The notes under the pieces: model-generated | Told to the model about the DNA's origin: nothing | Seen by the model: only the letters and a program-made list of their open reading frames with translations | Database searches by the model: none | In this document: piece after piece, positions 5,373 through 6,274 of the stretch | How the letters are laid out: every line of letters begins with the position of its first letter | Numbering within the stretch: position 1 is the first letter of the stretch | Assembly: GCA_036796755.1 (NCBI GenBank) | Contig: DAIRCJ010000078.1 | Location: 1 to 6,274, forward strand | DNA: 6,274 nucleotides | From: CALKMS01 sp036796755 | GTDB lineage: Bacteria > Actinomycetota > Aquicultoria > SKW223 > CALKMS01 | Direction: 5' to 3' | Program-made: the position numbers and the translations under genes

Positions 5373-6274
5373 ACTTTTCCCAATTCTGATCAACTTTTTT
5401 CTTTATATCTTCGCTCATTTTAATATCCTGTGGCCACTCCCTGGGATGACCTTCTTCTTTCCATTTGCGCGTGGCATCAAAGCCCATTTTGTAGCCGTAG
5501 TAGGGGTTGGGTGAAGAATGGTCAAGTACGTCAAGGGGACCTTCAACCATCAAAGTATCTCTTTTAGGGTCAACATTGTTAAAAACTCTCCAAGCAACCT
5601 CAGAGTAATCGTGAACATTAACATCAGCATCTACAACTATAATGAACTTTGAAAACATCATTTGACCCAAACTCCAGAGCGCATTCATAGTTTTGAACGC
5701 CTGCTTCGGAAAAGTCTTTTTGATAGAAACTATTAAGCAGTTATGAAAAACGCCTTCCAAAGGAAGGTCTATATCTACTATCTCCGGAATAACCTGCTTG
5801 ATAAGGGGGAGAAAAAGCCTTTCTGTTGCTTTTCCGAAGTAACAGTCTTCCATTGGAGGCCTCCCGACAATAGTTGTTGGATAAACAGCGTTTTTCCGAT
5901 GGGTTATTGCCGTAACATGGAAAACTGGGTAGTAATCGGGCAGAGAGTAATAACCTGTATGATCCCCAAAAGGACCTTCCATTCGTGTTTCGCCATGCAT
6001 CACATAACCCTCAATAATAAACTCCGCATTGGCTGGTACAAGCAGGTCAATCGTTTTTGCTTTACAAAACTCTATCGGCTTCTTATTGAGAAAAGACGCC
6101 AGATAGGCCTCGTCTATTCCTTGCGGAAGAGGAGCGGTGGCAGCATAAATTAAGGCAGGTTCGCCTCCAAGAGCCACTGCTATCGGAAAAGGCTTTTCCT
6201 TGTCGCTTTTCAGAAAGTTTTGACATCCATCGTGATGAATGTGCCAGTGCATCCCCGTTGTTTTTGGTCCGTAA
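5347..6274 (-). CDS. ubiD: UbiD-family decarboxylase, 5' part outside window
   Basis: Prenyl-FMN-dependent decarboxylase, probably removing the 6-carboxylate of (prenylated) dihydroxynaphthoate. About 308 C-terminal codons are present; the frame stays open to the window edge, reading YGPKTTG just before MHWHIHHDG, a standard internal UbiD block, so the Met at 6252 is not the start. Numbered from that Met, the hallmarks are VALGGEPAL (26-34), PLPQGIDE (41-48), VPANAEFIIEG (72-82, with E77 and E81), MEGPFGDHTGYY (91-102, E92), and a C-terminal DATRKWKEEG tail. The N-terminal lobe, which carries other cofactor contacts, lies beyond the window, so completeness cannot be judged. The context with ubiA and ubiX resembles the menaquinone decarboxylase group (SCO4490-like) more than ubiquinone UbiD. 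Its stop lies inside ubiA, giving a 26-nt overlap. Confidence 0.93.
   Translation of the reverse strand, partial: YGPKTTGMHWHIHHDGCQNFLKSDKEKPFPIAVALGGEPALIYAATAPLPQGIDEAYLASFLNKKPIEFCKAKTIDLLVPANAEFIIEGYVMHGETRMEGPFGDHTGYYSLPDYYPVFHVTAITHRKNAVYPTTIVGRPPMEDCYFGKATERLFLPLIKQVIPEIVDIDLPLEGVFHNCLIVSIKKTFPKQAFKTMNALWSLGQMMFSKFIIVVDADVNVHDYSEVAWRVFNNVDPKRDTLMVEGPLDVLDHSSPNPYYGYKMGFDATRKWKEEGHPREWPQDIKMSEDIKKKVDQNWEKYGIFRKKD

Noticed and set aside
5167..5514. A 115-codon open frame on the + strand across the ubiA/ubiD junction.
   Set aside because: It is antisense to two real genes, has a low-complexity basic start and no family signature.
5743..6153. A 136-codon open frame on the + strand.
   Set aside because: It lies wholly antisense to the well-conserved ubiD, shows no recognisable motif, and has an unlikely Cys/Trp-rich composition.
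1..6274. Search for mobile elements, CRISPR arrays, tRNA or rRNA genes, and unknown defence-like systems.
   Set aside because: The window is almost fully covered by seven recognisable menaquinone genes with no direct-repeat arrays, transposase motifs or cloverleaf-like segments seen.

Overview
The window is a compact, A+T-rich stretch of bacterial-type DNA that is almost entirely coding. It carries most of the futalosine (alternative) route of menaquinone biosynthesis. Near-perfect Shine-Dalgarno sequences, overlapping genes and the enzyme set point to a bacterium that respires with menaquinone and lacks, or does not rely on, the classical MenFDHCEB route. I cannot name a lineage; a menaquinone-making archaeon is not strictly excluded.

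Bases 1-102 are a short leader with no supportable gene, ending in a strong ribosome binding site. Bases 103-3869 (+ strand) form a tight four-gene operon in the order mqnD, mqnE, mqnA, mqnC. The junctions are a 16-nt overlap, a 7-nt overlap and a 1-nt gap. Two of the four genes (mqnE and mqnA) start with TTG. Bases 3856-6274 (- strand) form a second operon running towards the first. Its order in transcription is ubiD (5' part outside the window), ubiA (MqnP-type prenyltransferase), ubiX, again with overlapping junctions. The two operons meet tail to tail, and the ends of mqnC and ubiX overlap by 14 bp.

The genes form one pathway. MqnA dehydrates chorismate to 3-[(1-carboxyvinyl)oxy]benzoate, and MqnE (radical SAM) joins this to an adenosyl radical to give aminofutalosine. 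The purine base is removed by an enzyme not seen here, and MqnC (radical SAM) cyclises the product. MqnD releases 1,4-dihydroxy-6-naphthoate. The membrane prenyltransferase then attaches the isoprenoid tail. The UbiD-like decarboxylase, which depends on the prenylated flavin made by UbiX, is expected to remove the carboxyl group. The base-removing hydrolase (MqnB or an MTA/SAH nucleosidase) and the final C-methyltransferase (MenG/UbiE) are absent from the window.

I found no mobile element, CRISPR array, RNA gene or unknown system. The points worth a second look are the alternating paralogue order of the + strand operon, the tail-to-tail overlap between two halves of one pathway, and an unusual substitution in a conserved MqnE loop.
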